Shown: piece after piece, positions 1 to 10,297 of the stretch
Position numbering within the stretch: the first letter of the stretch is position 1
How the letters are laid out: each line of letters starts with the position of its first letter
Assembly: GCF_020911725.1 (NCBI RefSeq)
Contig: NZ_CP076620.1
Coordinates: forward strand, 2,803,001 to 2,867,000
Direction: 5' to 3'
DNA length: 64,000 nt
From: Clostridium cadaveris
Lineage (GTDB): Bacteria; Bacillota; Clostridia; Clostridiales; Clostridiaceae
Made by a program: the position numbers and the translations under genes
Notes under the pieces: generated by a model
Databases searched by the model: none
The model's input: the letters and a program-made list of their open reading frames with translations, nothing else
Told to the model about the DNA's origin: nothing

Positions 1-111
1 AATGCCAAAAGCTGTGGCCACAGCGATAATGCATAAACATACAAATAATACTACGTAGAAACCCTCCTTCTTAAAAAATTTAGATGATTTGTCCTGTGAA
101 TTTTTGTCCAT
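1..111 (-). CDS. spoIIQ: Stage II sporulation protein Q, N-terminal fragment cut by the window edge
   Basis: Only the first 37 codons lie in the window; the gene continues past position 1. The peptide begins MDKNSQDKSSKFFKKEGF and runs directly into a hydrophobic helix (YVVLFVCLCIIAVATAFGI), giving a short cytoplasmic tail and one membrane anchor. That is the architecture of SpoIIQ, the forespore-anchored LytM/M23-like protein that forms the channel with SpoIIIAH across the intermembrane space. The ATG at 109-111 has a GGAGGTG ribosome site 5 nt upstream. The call rests mainly on position immediately downstream of spoIID, the usual clostridial order; the peptidase-like domain is outside the window and cannot be checked. 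Confidence 0.72.
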   Translation of the reverse strand, partial: MDKNSQDKSSKFFKKEGFYVVLFVCLCIIAVATAFGI

Positions 112-296
112 ATGAACACCTCCATTCATCATTTTTGCCCACTTATAGAATTTAATTCACATAAAAGCCAAGTTTTATAAGATTTTTTTCTACATTTTTC
201 TTTAAATATTTTTCTCCTACTCCTTTTGTTTTTAAATTACTTATCGAAAAATAAAAAAAAGGTACAACTTTCGTCATACCTTAATTATTCAAGCAT

Positions 297-1346
297 CTAT
301 TCAATTTTTACTATATCTACCCCACTATAGTAATGAGTCAATATATCTTTGTAATTTTTTCCTTCCTTAGCCATTACATTTGCTCCCCACTGACTCATCC
401 CAACACCATGGCCGTATCCCCTACATTCTATATATACTTTTTTACTGTCAAACTTTATATTAAAATTAGCCGAGTTCAATCCCAAAGCTTTTCTAAAGTT
501 TTTACCACTTGTTTCCTCTGATCCAACTGACATACTTTTGACGCTTCCCCCTTCAGTCCTGCTTATTATTTTTACAGATGAAATTCCCTTTGAGGTAAGT
601 TTTGCTTTCGGATAAGCACTGTTTACCTTATTTATAAAATCATTTATGCTCATCTCTACAGTAGTTTTGTATTTGCCTGCAATCTCTTCTCCTTCACTGG
701 AAACAGATTTTAGATATGGTTCTTCACTTCCAAAAACATCTTCTATATTTTCTGTTCTCCCTCCACTTATAGCAAAGTACTGAGCCCTAAGTACTAAACC
801 ATCGTTGTAAAACAAAGTTTCACCTTGAGTTTCATCTACAGCTTTACTTATTTTATCCCAATATTCACTTCCATGAGCCTTCCCCCAGCTTTCTATACGC
901 TTATCTTTGTCTGTATATACCTGACAGTGAGTAGTATCGCATAAATCAGCTCCTTTAGCGTTACTGCACTTATGAAGCAGCTTAGATAATGTATAAGTTC
1001 TTGCAGCTACTGCTTGTGATTTTAAAGCCTCTTCTTCAAAGTTAGCAGGCATTTCAGATGCTACAACTCCCTTTATGTACTCTTCGATAGGCAATTCTAC
1101 AACTTTATTTTCTTTAGTTTTATATACCTTTATCATAGACTTATATAATTTTTTTACTTCATCAGTATTAACTATATGAGAATCATTTTCAATCGAAATT
1201 GTAGCTTTTTCGGATTCATCAGTTTGATTTACTTTTCCATCTTTATCTTTTAAAAGAAGTAATGGTAATCCAATAATAAAAGATAATAGCAATATAGATA
1301 CTATAAGTATATCTCTAAGTTTTAAAACAAGTATTCTATTTTTCAT
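297..1346 (-). CDS. spoIID: Stage II sporulation protein D, peptidoglycan lytic transglycosylase
   Basis: SpoIID degrades septal peptidoglycan during forespore engulfment, working with SpoIIP and SpoIIM in the mother-cell membrane. The 349-residue product has a short basic N-terminus, one transmembrane segment at about residues 12-33, then an extracellular SpoIID domain. Recognisable blocks are VEEYIKGVVASEMPA-like sequence near residue 85, SQAVAARTYTL near 110, and the C-terminal GRGYGHGVGMSQWGA-type motif (here CRGYGHGVGMSQWGAN) near 310, all typical of the family. Length is normal. It lies between murA and spoIIQ, the conserved clostridial order. SpoIID genes are normally transcribed by sigma-E; I did not resolve a promoter here. 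Confidence 0.95.
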   Translation of the reverse strand: MKNRILVLKLRDILIVSILLLSFIIGLPLLLLKDKDGKVNQTDESEKATISIENDSHIVNTDEVKKLYKSMIKVYKTKENKVVELPIEEYIKGVVASEMPANFEEEALKSQAVAARTYTLSKLLHKCSNAKGADLCDTTHCQVYTDKDKRIESWGKAHGSEYWDKISKAVDETQGETLFYNDGLVLRAQYFAISGGRTENIEDVFGSEEPYLKSVSSEGEEIAGKYKTTVEMSINDFINKVNSAYPKAKLTSKGISSVKIISRTEGGSVKSMSVGSEETSGKNFRKALGLNSANFNIKFDSKKVYIECRGYGHGVGMSQWGANVMAKEGKNYKDILTHYYSGVDIVKIE

Positions 1347-1410
1347 CTGCTTCCCCCTCTTAGATATTGAGTATATATAATTTTATTAATCTTTAGGAGA
1401 ATTTATGATA

Positions 1411-1458
1411 AAAAATAAGTTTGTTTAATCTTAAATTATTTATAAGATTAAACAAACT
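1411..1458 (-). terminator. Intrinsic terminator after murA
   Basis: A 16-bp perfect inverted repeat (arms 1419-1434 and 1443-1458, 8-nt loop) is followed in the minus direction by TATTTTTTA. It lies 12 nt past the murA stop and separates murA from spoIID, so spoIID probably has its own promoter. Confidence 0.88.
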
Positions 1459-1469
1459 CTTTATACAAA

Positions 1470-2729
1470 TCATTTATTAATTCTTTCTATATTTGCTCCT
1501 AAACCCTTAAGTTTTTCCTCTATTCTTACATATCCTCTATCTATATGATATATATCTCCTATTTCAGTTACACCTTCTGCTGCAAGACCAGCTAATACGA
1601 GAGCAGCTCCCGCTCTAAGGTCTGTTGCATTTACCTCTGACCCTGTTATTTTAGGAACTCCTTCTATTATTGCAGATCTACCATCTATTTTTATATTAGC
1701 TCCCATTCTCTTAAGTTCTGCAGCATGCATAAATCTATTTTCAAATACAGTCTCTGTAACTATACTTGTACCTGGTGTTAAACATAGTAAAGCTATCATT
1801 TGAGCCTGCATATCTGTTGGAAATCCTGGATATGGCATAGTTTTTATATCTATAGCCTTTAATTCATTATAGCCCTTTATAGTGATAGATTTTTCATTTA
1901 TATCCATATTTACTCCACACTCTGTAAGTTTAGCTATTACAGGGCGTAGATATTCTTCTTCCGCTCCATTTATAGTTATGCAGCTGTTAGTAATAGCTCC
2001 TGCTATCATAAAAGTTCCTGCTTCTATTCTATCAAAAATAGGTCTATATTTTGTTCCTTTTAATTTTTTTACTCCTCTAATTCTAATGGTATCTGTGCCA
2101 GCACCTTCAATATCTGCACCCATTGATATAAGGTAATTTGCCAAATCTTTTATTTCTGGCTCTTCTGCTGAGTTTTCAAGTATTGTCTCTCCCTCTGCTA
2201 GTACAGCTGCCATCATTATATTTTCTGTCGCTCCTACTGATGGAAAGTCTAAATATATTTCACTTCCAACAAGCTTATCCGCTTTAGCTTCTACAAAACC
2301 ATGGTCCATATATATATCAGCACCTAAGGCTTTAAATCCTTTAAGATGAAGATCTATAGGCCTTGAACCTATGTTGCAACCTCCTGGAAGAGAAACTCTA
2401 AAATGTCCAAAACGTGAAAGCATTGGCCCCATTATTAAAAATGATGCTCTCATCTTTCTTATAAGCTCGCTATTTGCATCAGTATTGAAAATATTTTTTG
2501 AATCTATACTTATTTCTTCGAGCTCTTTATTTATAACTACATCTGCATTTAAACTTTTAAGGACATCGCATAAAACACTTACATCTTCCAGCATAGGTGC
2601 ACCTTCAATAATACACGTATCACTTGGAAGTATGCTTGCCGCTATAATTGGAAGTACAGCATTTTTAGCAGCACTTAAATTAATTTCTCCACTTAGTTTA
2701 CATCCACCTTTTATTATAATCTTTTCCAT
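1470..2729 (-). CDS. murA: UDP-N-acetylglucosamine 1-carboxyvinyltransferase
   Basis: MurA transfers enolpyruvate from PEP to UDP-GlcNAc, the first committed step of peptidoglycan synthesis, in the cytoplasm. From the chosen start the protein is 419 residues, the usual length. It opens MEKIIIKGGCKLSGEINLSAAKNAVLP and carries the LPGGCNIGSRPIDLH active-site loop with Cys118, the PEP/fosfomycin-reactive cysteine. The ATG at 2727-2729 has GGAGG 6 nt upstream; an in-frame longer reading to 2762 lacks such a site and would overlap ywmB. The order ywmB-murA-spoIID matches Bacillus subtilis, where this is the MurAA/MurAB position. Confidence 0.96.
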   Translation of the reverse strand: MEKIIIKGGCKLSGEINLSAAKNAVLPIIAASILPSDTCIIEGAPMLEDVSVLCDVLKSLNADVVINKELEEISIDSKNIFNTDANSELIRKMRASFLIMGPMLSRFGHFRVSLPGGCNIGSRPIDLHLKGFKALGADIYMDHGFVEAKADKLVGSEIYLDFPSVGATENIMMAAVLAEGETILENSAEEPEIKDLANYLISMGADIEGAGTDTIRIRGVKKLKGTKYRPIFDRIEAGTFMIAGAITNSCITINGAEEEYLRPVIAKLTECGVNMDINEKSITIKGYNELKAIDIKTMPYPGFPTDMQAQMIALLCLTPGTSIVTETVFENRFMHAAELKRMGANIKIDGRSAIIEGVPKITGSEVNATDLRAGAALVLAGLAAEGVTEIGDIYHIDRGYVRIEEKLKGLGANIERINK

Positions 2730-2749
2730 AGTATCCTCCAAAAAAATTG

Positions 2750-3361
2750 TTAATAAGCACATGTAATTATTGGAGTACCAACAATTATATATGTTCCTGA
2801 AGTATATTTCACTATCGCAAAATTAATATTAAAAAAAGTATTGTTTAACTCCTTAGAGTTTCCTATCTTAGCCGAAGCTATCCCTGTTACTCCAGAATCA
2901 ATTGAACTAAACTCTATGTTCTTTCCTCCTGTGTTTATTAAATATTTTTCTAAATTATTTTTATAGAGCTCTAAATCCTCATCTTTAAGTTGTGCTTTCA
3001 CATAACTAAAAACTTTTATATTTCTATCTTCTCTCGTAACTTGTTTTAATATGTCTTTATTTAAATTATTAAGTGAAAAACTATTATCCTTAGATGTTGT
3101 ATTTATGATAACTCTACCTTCTAATTCCAACGCTTCTTCATCAATTGAAATTCTTACTTTATTTTCATCATACTTTGCTAAAACATCATCTAATTCATTT
3201 TTATTAAAATCTCCTGCATTTCTAATTTCTATCCTTGATCCATTTTCTATTACAGTTCCGTCAACACTTTTAATTGCACTGTTTATAAAATCTTCTTCGG
3301 TTTTTGGCATAGAAAAAAGAGTAAAAATTAAGAACGTAATCAGCATAAATTTATTTCTCAT
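2750..3361 (-). CDS. ywmB: YwmB-family (DUF1779) secreted protein
   Basis: Function unknown. The product is 203 residues from the ATG at 3359-3361, which follows a GGGAGGGG ribosome site. It starts MRNKFMLITFLIFTLFSMPK, a probable signal peptide or anchor, followed by an alternating beta/alpha domain of the DUF1779 type with a C-terminal GTYIIVGTPIITCAY. A longer reading beginning at 3412 has no ribosome site. The assignment relies on fold-level resemblance plus location directly upstream of murA, where ywmB sits in Bacillus. It ends 20 nt before the murA ATG, so the two are probably cotranscribed. Confidence 0.7.
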   Translation of the reverse strand: MRNKFMLITFLIFTLFSMPKTEEDFINSAIKSVDGTVIENGSRIEIRNAGDFNKNELDDVLAKYDENKVRISIDEEALELEGRVIINTTSKDNSFSLNNLNKDILKQVTREDRNIKVFSYVKAQLKDEDLELYKNNLEKYLINTGGKNIEFSSIDSGVTGIASAKIGNSKELNNTFFNINFAIVKYTSGTYIIVGTPIITCAY

Positions 3362-3524
3362 CTTGTCCCCTCCCATCCTAATTATTAACATATTTTTGAA
3401 TAATATACACAAAGATGGGTAATTACTTTAACTCTAAAATGTCTTAAAGTACACTGCTACCTTCTTTTATAAAATCATCTGAATCAATATACTATTAATA
3501 TATTTCATTCAATGCAATTTGTTA

Positions 3525-3563
3525 CAAAAAAATAAGAAGTTAGATTTTAACTTCTAACTTCTT
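3525..3563 (-). terminator. Terminator of the atp operon, overlapping the atpC stop codon
   Basis: Arms AAGAAGTTAGA (3534-3544) and TCTAACTTCTT (3553-3563) form an 11-bp stem followed in the minus direction by ATTTTTTTG. The upstream arm encodes the last atpC codons including the TAG stop, so coding and termination signals overlap. Confidence 0.92.
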
Positions 3564-3958
3564 AAATCAAGCCTTGTTACAGCTCTTAAAAGAGCAGCTT
3601 CAGCTCGTTTTATATCTATTCCAGATTCATTTTTCCTATTTAGTCTTTCTTCTGCTCTCTTCTTTGCTGATTCCGCTCTCTCAAAATCTATATTTTCAGA
3701 CCATTCTCCGCTTTCACATAGTAGAGTAACTTTATTTTTCTCGATCCTTACCATTCCCAATGATGTAAATAATCTTTTTATATCTCCATCTTCTGTTTGA
3801 AACTCTGTTATATTAGTTTCTATCTCACTTATCATTGGTATGTGATTGTGAAGGACTTGAAAGCTTCCTTTTTCATTTTTTAAATTAAGTTTTACAACTG
3901 TTCCTCTATATAGTGTCTTTAAGGGCGTCAATATAGTTAACTTAAATGTTCCTTGCAC
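3554..3958 (-). CDS. atpC: F1Fo ATP synthase subunit epsilon
   Basis: Epsilon is part of the F1 central stalk and an intrinsic inhibitor of ATP hydrolysis. The 134-residue protein has an N-terminal beta-sandwich (TFKLTILTPLKTLYRG, then GSFQVLHNHIPMI) and a C-terminal helical pair rich in Ala/Arg/Lys (AESAKKRAEERL, AEAALLRAVTRLDL). It starts at GTG (3956-3958). An AAGGA ribosome site overlaps the atpD stop codon, 11 nt upstream. It is the last gene of the atp operon, 14 nt after atpD. Confidence 0.95.
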   Translation of the reverse strand: MQGTFKLTILTPLKTLYRGTVVKLNLKNEKGSFQVLHNHIPMISEIETNITEFQTEDGDIKRLFTSLGMVRIEKNKVTLLCESGEWSENIDFERAESAKKRAEERLNRKNESGIDIKRAEAALLRAVTRLDLRS

Positions 3959-3972
3959 CTCTAATCACATCC

Positions 3973-5385
<1,413 letters not shown>

Positions 5386-6240
5386 CTATTTTTGGGCTTC
5401 TGTTCCTCCCACTATTTCAGTAATTTCTTGAGTTATGAAGGTCTGCCTAATCCTATTATATTTTAAGTTTAATTTTTCTAATATATCATCAGCATTTTTG
5501 CTAGCGCCATCCATTGCAGTCATTCTAGAACTGTGTTCGCTAAGCTTTGCCGTCATAAGACTGTTTAATATTTTGCTTCTTATATACATATTAACCACAT
5601 CTTCTACCATATTTCTTGGTTGTGGCTCATATATGAATCTGTCTTCTGCACCTTTAATTTCAGGCTTTTCTAGAGGTAGAAGTTTTTCTACCACAGGATT
5701 CTGTTTTACAGAGGACATAAATTTTGTATATACAAGATAAACTTCACCAACTTCTTCATTTTCAAAAAGCCTTATTACATCATCTGCTATCACTCTTGCT
5801 TCTTTCATATTAGGTACATCTGAAAGTTCCACATATTCAGCTGTAGTTTCGTACTTAAAACGTCTTAAATACTCTCTTCCTTTTTGTCCCAATATCATGA
5901 TAAGATTATTTTCTCTATCTTTTTTTATAGTTTCTAGTGCAGTATTTACAATATTTCCATTGTATCCTCCGCAAAATCCAGAATCAGATGTAAATACCAG
6001 ATATAATTTCTTATTAGATGAATTTGCTGTTATAAATTTACATGAATGTCCATCAACTAAAGAAAGTATATCTTTTTCTATATCCTCTAATTGAGTGTTA
6101 TATCTATCATTAAATTCCATGATGACCTTGACTTTTCTTAACTTAGAAGTGGCTATAAGTCCCATGGCCTTAGTTATTTTCTTTGTGTTGGTTACAGACT
6201 TAATTCTTCTCTTTATGGCTATGAGTCCTGCTCCTGCCAT
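5386..6240 (-). CDS. atpG: F1Fo ATP synthase subunit gamma
   Basis: Gamma is the rotating central shaft of F1. The 284-residue product begins MAGAGLIAIKRRIKSVTNTKKITKAM, the typical N-terminal coiled-coil helix. It ends with the paired helix SSRMTAMDGASKNADDILEKLNLKYNRIRQTFITQEITEIVGG, the strongly conserved gamma C-terminus. The middle Rossmann-like domain contains LVFTSDSGFCGGYN. It lies between atpA and atpD with spacings of 47 and 12 nt. Confidence 0.97.
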   Translation of the reverse strand: MAGAGLIAIKRRIKSVTNTKKITKAMGLIATSKLRKVKVIMEFNDRYNTQLEDIEKDILSLVDGHSCKFITANSSNKKLYLVFTSDSGFCGGYNGNIVNTALETIKKDRENNLIMILGQKGREYLRRFKYETTAEYVELSDVPNMKEARVIADDVIRLFENEEVGEVYLVYTKFMSSVKQNPVVEKLLPLEKPEIKGAEDRFIYEPQPRNMVEDVVNMYIRSKILNSLMTAKLSEHSSRMTAMDGASKNADDILEKLNLKYNRIRQTFITQEITEIVGGTEAQK

Positions 6241-6287
6241 ACGCCCACCTCCTTAAACTCATATTTCGCATATTCTTATGGGCTTTA

Positions 6288-7796
6288 CTAAGCTAAAAAT
6301 ATTTTTTTGAATTCATCAATAGCTGAGTTTAATTTTTCTTTTAGTTCATCATCTAACTTCTTCTTTTCTAAAATACCTTTTCCAATATCTCTATGATGAG
6401 TATTCATAAATTCTAAAAATTCTTTTTCAAACTCACTCATCTTCAATACTGGTATATCCATAAGATGATTGTTTACTCCTGCATAAAGAATCATTATTTG
6501 ATTTTCAACAGACATAGGGTTATACTGACCTTGATTTAATATTGCAGTAAGTCTCTTACCTTTTTCAAGTCTGTTCTTTGATTCTTTATCTAAATCAGAT
6601 CCAAATTGAGCAAATGCTGCAAGTTCTCTATATTGAGCAAGTTCTAATCTAAGAGTCCCTGATACTTGTTTCATAGCTTTTATTTGAGCATTTCCACCAA
6701 CTCTTGATACAGATATACCTGCATTTATAGCTGGTCTTTGACCTGCATAGAACAATTCTGACTCTAAGAAAATCTGTCCATCAGTAATAGAAATAACATT
6801 TGTAGGAATGTACGCCGTTATATCTCCTGCTAAAGTTTCTATTATTGGTAGTGCAGTTAATGATCCACCACCTAATTCATCTGAAAGCTTAGCTGCTCTT
6901 TCTAAAAGTCTTGAATGAATATAGAATACATCTCCTGGATAAGCTTCTCTACCTGGAGATCTTCTTAAAAGTAATGACATTGCTCTGTACGCTACAGCAT
7001 GTTTAGATAAATCATCATAAACTATCAATACATCTTTTCCTTTGTTCATGAAATATTCTCCCATGCTACATCCAGCATAAGGAGCGATGAATTGAAGAGG
7101 TGCTGTATCTGATGCTGTTGAAGATACCACTATAGTATAATCCATAGACCCCATCTCTTTTAGAGTATTTACTATATGAGCTACTGTAGATTGCTTTTGT
7201 CCTATAGCTACATAAATACATATAACATCTTTTCCTTTTTGATTTATTATTGCATCTAAAGCTATAGCTGTTTTTCCAGTCTGTCTGTCCCCTATTATAA
7301 GTTCTCTCTGTCCTTTTCCAATAGGAACCATAGAGTCTATTGCTTTTATACCTGTTTGAAGAGGTTCTCTTACTGACTGTCTATCAATTACACCTGGTGC
7401 TTGAACTTCTATAGGTCTCATTTCATCAGCCTTTATAGGTCCTTTCCCATCTAAAGGTTCTCCTAATGAATCTACTACTCTTCCGATAAGCTCATCACCA
7501 ACTGGAACATCAACTATCTTTCCAGTTCTCTTTACTATATCTCCTTCTTTTATGCCTTCCTCAGATCCAAGAAGAACGCATCCAACATTATCTTGCTCTA
7601 AGTTTAAAGCCATTCCATAGACTCCTCTAGGAAACTCTAAAAGTTCTCCTTCCATGCATTCATCTAAACCATATACTCTAGCTATACCATCTCCAATTTG
7701 TATGATAGTTCCTGAGTCAATTGTCTGTATTTTCTTTTCATATCTCTCTATTTCACCTTTAATTATAGAAGTAATTTCTTCTGGTTTGATATTCAT
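6288..7796 (-). CDS. atpA: F1Fo ATP synthase subunit alpha
   Basis: Non-catalytic nucleotide-binding subunit of F1. The product is 502 residues, the family norm. It has an N-terminal beta-barrel with [21 protein letters not shown], the P-loop [15 protein letters not shown] near residue 170, [16 protein letters not shown] near 265, and [17 protein letters not shown]. It begins 10 nt after atpH and is read in the standard order delta-alpha-gamma-beta-epsilon. Confidence 0.98.
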   Translation of the reverse strand: MNIKPEEITSIIKGEIERYEKKIQTIDSGTIIQIGDGIARVYGLDECMEGELLEFPRGVYGMALNLEQDNVGCVLLGSEEGIKEGDIVKRTGKIVDVPVGDELIGRVVDSLGEPLDGKGPIKADEMRPIEVQAPGVIDRQSVREPLQTGIKAIDSMVPIGKGQRELIIGDRQTGKTAIALDAIINQKGKDVICIYVAIGQKQSTVAHIVNTLKEMGSMDYTIVVSSTASDTAPLQFIAPYAGCSMGEYFMNKGKDVLIVYDDLSKHAVAYRAMSLLLRRSPGREAYPGDVFYIHSRLLERAAKLSDELGGGSLTALPIIETLAGDITAYIPTNVISITDGQIFLESELFYAGQRPAINAGISVSRVGGNAQIKAMKQVSGTLRLELAQYRELAAFAQFGSDLDKESKNRLEKGKRLTAILNQGQYNPMSVENQIMILYAGVNNHLMDIPVLKMSEFEKEFLEFMNTHHRDIGKGILEKKKLDDELKEKLNSAIDEFKKIFLA

Positions 7797-7806
7797 GCTT
7801 TCACCT

Positions 7807-8346
7807 CTAATCCCTACTCTGAACTAGTTTTTTCATATCTTTTAATCTTGATTTTATAGTTCCATCTATTACATCGTTGCCTACTTTTACAAAGACACCG
7901 CCAATTATTGATTCATCTATCTCTTCTTTTAATACTATATTTTTCTTATATTTTTCAGATAATTTTAGTATTAAATTTTCTTTTTCTTCTTCATTTAAAG
8001 GAATCACAGTTTTAATTTCTGCTATCATTGTATTCATCTTTTCTAGATGAATTTTTTCCATTTCGTTAAGTTTTTCTTTTAAATAAAGAATTCTATCTTT
8101 TTCAATAAGAATTAAAAGGAAGGATAAAAGATCCTCATCTATATGACCTTTAAAAATCTTTATGAATGTCTTTTTCTTTTTTGAAGTACTTATCTGAGGA
8201 TGTTTTATTATCTGTTGAAATTCCTCATTGTTATCTATAAGTTCAACTATTTCTCTAAGATTGCTAAGATATTCTTCTACTTTTCCTTTTTCTTCTGCTA
8301 CATTATAAAGAGCTAATGCATATCTCCTATCTAGATACTCATACAT
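7807..8346 (-). CDS. atpH: F1Fo ATP synthase subunit delta
   Basis: Delta (OSCP-like) joins the peripheral b-stalk to F1. The 179-residue product starts [30 protein letters not shown] and ends with the conserved beta segment [24 protein letters not shown], both family hallmarks. It begins 1 nt after the atpF stop codon and lies 10 nt before atpA, so translation is probably coupled. Confidence 0.95.
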   Translation of the reverse strand: MYEYLDRRYALALYNVAEEKGKVEEYLSNLREIVELIDNNEEFQQIIKHPQISTSKKKKTFIKIFKGHIDEDLLSFLLILIEKDRILYLKEKLNEMEKIHLEKMNTMIAEIKTVIPLNEEEKENLILKLSEKYKKNIVLKEEIDESIIGGVFVKVGNDVIDGTIKSRLKDMKKLVQSRD

Positions 8347-8347
8347 A

Positions 8348-8827
8348 TTAAATACCTACCTTAGATATAAAGTCATCAATGATTTCTCTATGCTTCTTTT
8401 CATCTATGGTTTCTTGCATAGCTTTTTCCGAAAGCATAACAGCTATATCTATAGCTTTAGTCTTTACTTCATCTTCTGCCTTCTTCTTGTCTCTTGCAAT
8501 TTCGGTATTAGCTCTTTCCATTATAAGACTAGCTTCTTTATGAGCTTCATTTATTATTTCATCATATAAGTCATTAGCCTTTTTCTTGTTAGCTTCAACT
8601 ATCTTTTTACCTTCACTCTTTATATTCTTTAATTCTTCTTGATTTTTTAACTTTATTTCCTCTGCTTCTTTTAATCTATCTTTTGTTTTTTCTATACTTT
8701 CTTCCGTCTTTTTCTGCCTTTCATCTAAAATCTTGTTGACTTTATCAAAAAGCACCTTTTTCAATATTATATATATGATTAAAAAGTTTACTAATGATCC
8801 AGTAAACTCCGACCAGTTTATTCCCAT
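8348..8827 (-). CDS. atpF: F1Fo ATP synthase subunit b
   Basis: Subunit b dimerises to form the peripheral stalk. The 159-residue protein has one N-terminal transmembrane helix (about residues 9-27, [20 protein letters not shown]) followed by a long charged coiled coil ([26 protein letters not shown] and onward), ending in the delta-binding region. Its ATG at 8825-8827 follows a GGAAGGGAGG ribosome site at longer than usual distance. It is separated from atpE by 101 nt that hold a hairpin. Confidence 0.95.
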   Translation of the reverse strand: MGINWSEFTGSLVNFLIIYIILKKVLFDKVNKILDERQKKTEESIEKTKDRLKEAEEIKLKNQEELKNIKSEGKKIVEANKKKANDLYDEIINEAHKEASLIMERANTEIARDKKKAEDEVKTKAIDIAVMLSEKAMQETIDEKKHREIIDDFISKVGI

Positions 8828-8887
8828 ATCTTAATTAAAGCCTCCCTTCCAGGCCTAATTTTTTATATTATTATAGTAATTTTAATT

Positions 8888-8915
8888 TTGAGTAGGACTT
8901 TAATGTCCTACTCAA
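8888..8915 (-). promoter_or_regulatory. Hairpin in the atpE-atpF intergenic region
   Basis: Perfect 11-bp stem (TTGAGTAGGAC and its complement, 6-nt loop) just after the atpE stop, without a U-tract. In other bacteria, structures at this position slow 3' decay or cause processing, which helps raise the yield of the c subunit over other Fo subunits. That role is inferred here. Confidence 0.6.
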
Positions 8916-8928
8916 GAAAATTTTGTGT

Positions 8929-9165
8929 TTACTTTAGTACTAGTAATAATATAGAAATTAAGAATCCATAAATTGCTGTTGCTTCTGCAAATCCATTACC
9001 AATTGAAAGAGCACTAATTATTTTTCCACTTGCCTCTGGTTGTCTTGAGATAGCTTCAACAGCTTTACCTGTAGATAACCCTGTAGATATACCTGCTCCT
9101 ATTCCTACTAATACTGCTATTGCTGCCGCGATAGCTTTTACTGCTAATAATCCTTCAGCACTCAT
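8929..9165 (-). CDS. atpE: F1Fo ATP synthase subunit c (rotor ring proteolipid)
   Basis: The 78-residue hairpin protein has two membrane helices joined by the polar loop SRQPEASGK, which contacts gamma/epsilon. The ion-carrying carboxylate is Glu61 in [10 protein letters not shown] of helix 2. The Na+-ring signature seen in Ilyobacter/Propionigenium (Gln in helix 1, Ser after the Glu) is only partly kept: the helix-1 position is Thr28 and the residue after Glu61 is Ala, while Thr63 and Tyr66 remain. I infer proton coupling, with moderate confidence. It is followed by a stable hairpin before atpF. Confidence 0.97.
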   Translation of the reverse strand: MSAEGLLAVKAIAAAIAVLVGIGAGISTGLSTGKAVEAISRQPEASGKIISALSIGNGFAEATAIYGFLISILLLVLK

Positions 9166-9184
9166 TTAAAATTCCTCCTTAAAA

Positions 9185-9865
9185 CTAATGTTCAGCTATT
9201 ACTTTTATATTAATCATTGATATCATTAAGAATATTATCATTTGGATCGTCCCATCAAACACATCAAAATATAAGTGAAGCGGGATAGGAAGCCCGATTT
9301 GTGCAATCCATCCTATTTTATCTAAGCTGCTGTAGGCCATAGACATTATATAGGTGGCTGCAAACATGTTTCCAAAAAGTCTTAAACTAAGCGATACAGG
9401 AAGCATTACCCTCTCTAAAAGATTCAAGGGAAGCATTACTGCAAAAGGTTTCCCATATCCTGCAAAATAATGCAAAAGTCCAAGTTTTTTGATAGTATAT
9501 CCTTGAATTACAAGGAATGTTATAATTCCCATACTCAATGCTACACCGTAACTTTGAGTGGGAGGTTTTAGTCCAATAAGACCTGTAAAATTCATAGCTA
9601 GAAGATAAACTGATATGGTTCCAACAAATGGGACAAATGTTTTATATCCATCTCCCATATTCTCATCTACCAGTCCTCTAATGAACCCTACAAAACTCTC
9701 TATAATAGTTTGTTTTTTATCTGGGACTTCTTTTAAATTTTTAGAAAAAAACAAAGCCGCCCCAATTAGTAAAATCATTATAATCCATTGAATTACAAGA
9801 TTTATGGTTATATCAATAGGAATACTTCCTACTGTAAAAGTAAATATAGGCTCTGCTGACTCCAT
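9185..9865 (-). CDS. atpB: F1Fo ATP synthase subunit a
   Basis: Subunit a forms the ion half-channels of Fo. From the ATG at 9863-9865 the product is 226 residues with five or six membrane helices. The conserved LSLRLFGNMFAATYI contains the essential Arg facing the c ring. I prefer this start, since the atpI stop is TAAGGGGATG and the atpB ATG follows directly with a GGAAG site 11 nt upstream. The longer in-frame reading to 9907 would overlap atpI by 38 nt. It lies 19 nt upstream of atpE. Confidence 0.95.
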   Translation of the reverse strand: MESAEPIFTFTVGSIPIDITINLVIQWIIMILLIGAALFFSKNLKEVPDKKQTIIESFVGFIRGLVDENMGDGYKTFVPFVGTISVYLLAMNFTGLIGLKPPTQSYGVALSMGIITFLVIQGYTIKKLGLLHYFAGYGKPFAVMLPLNLLERVMLPVSLSLRLFGNMFAATYIMSMAYSSLDKIGWIAQIGLPIPLHLYFDVFDGTIQMIIFLMISMINIKVIAEH

Positions 9866-9869
9866 CCCC

Positions 9870-10238
9870 TTATTCACTTCCTTCCTTATGAGAATCTCTA
9901 ATTCCATACATAACTATTCCTATGAAATGAAGTGTAAACCCGATAGCATATAAGAGAACATTTAACTTATTATATACAAATATAATAGCTCCTATAGCAA
10001 CAACCACTAGTATTCTTGCAAAAGTTATAAATCTTATTGCTCCCAAAGCTCCTTCTGGTTTCATAAAATAGCTGTTAACAATGGTACTCAAGATAAAGTT
10101 CCCAGTACCAACAAATAGTCCAAGAATCAATAAAACTGCCTGTTTCGGGTTAATAAAGATATAAATTCCTAAAATGGCACCTAGGTACAAATTATATTTC
10201 AATATTGAATTTATCATTTTGGCAATTACTTTATCCAT
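9870..10238 (-). CDS. atpI: ATP synthase protein I
   Basis: AtpI is a small membrane protein, first in many atp operons, proposed to assist c-ring assembly or Mg2+/ion supply; it is not part of the finished enzyme. The 122-residue product has four hydrophobic segments (residues about 14-29, 30-52, 67-88, 92-113) separated by short charged turns. Sequence conservation is weak, so the call depends on topology and operon position directly before atpB. The start has GGAAGGAG 7 nt upstream and lies about 25 nt from the predicted transcription start. Confidence 0.85.
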   Translation of the reverse strand: MDKVIAKMINSILKYNLYLGAILGIYIFINPKQAVLLILGLFVGTGNFILSTIVNSYFMKPEGALGAIRFITFARILVVVAIGAIIFVYNKLNVLLYAIGFTLHFIGIVMYGIRDSHKEGSE

Positions 10239-10269
10239 GGAAATTCTCCTTCCACTTGACTACTGATTC

Positions 10270-10297
10270 ATTATATAGCTGTATTTTTTTTTAACAA
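10270..10297 (-). promoter_or_regulatory. Probable sigma-A promoter of the atp operon
   Basis: TTGTTA (10292-10297) and a perfect TATAAT (10270-10275) are separated by 16 bp on the minus strand, giving a start near 10263 and a 25-nt leader before atpI. The -35 box is weak; the -10 box is consensus. Confidence 0.6.

Noticed and set aside
333-521. Open frames antisense to strong genes, for example opposite spoIID, atpD and prdA
   Set aside because: They lack ribosome sites, have low-complexity composition and lie wholly opposite well-supported genes.
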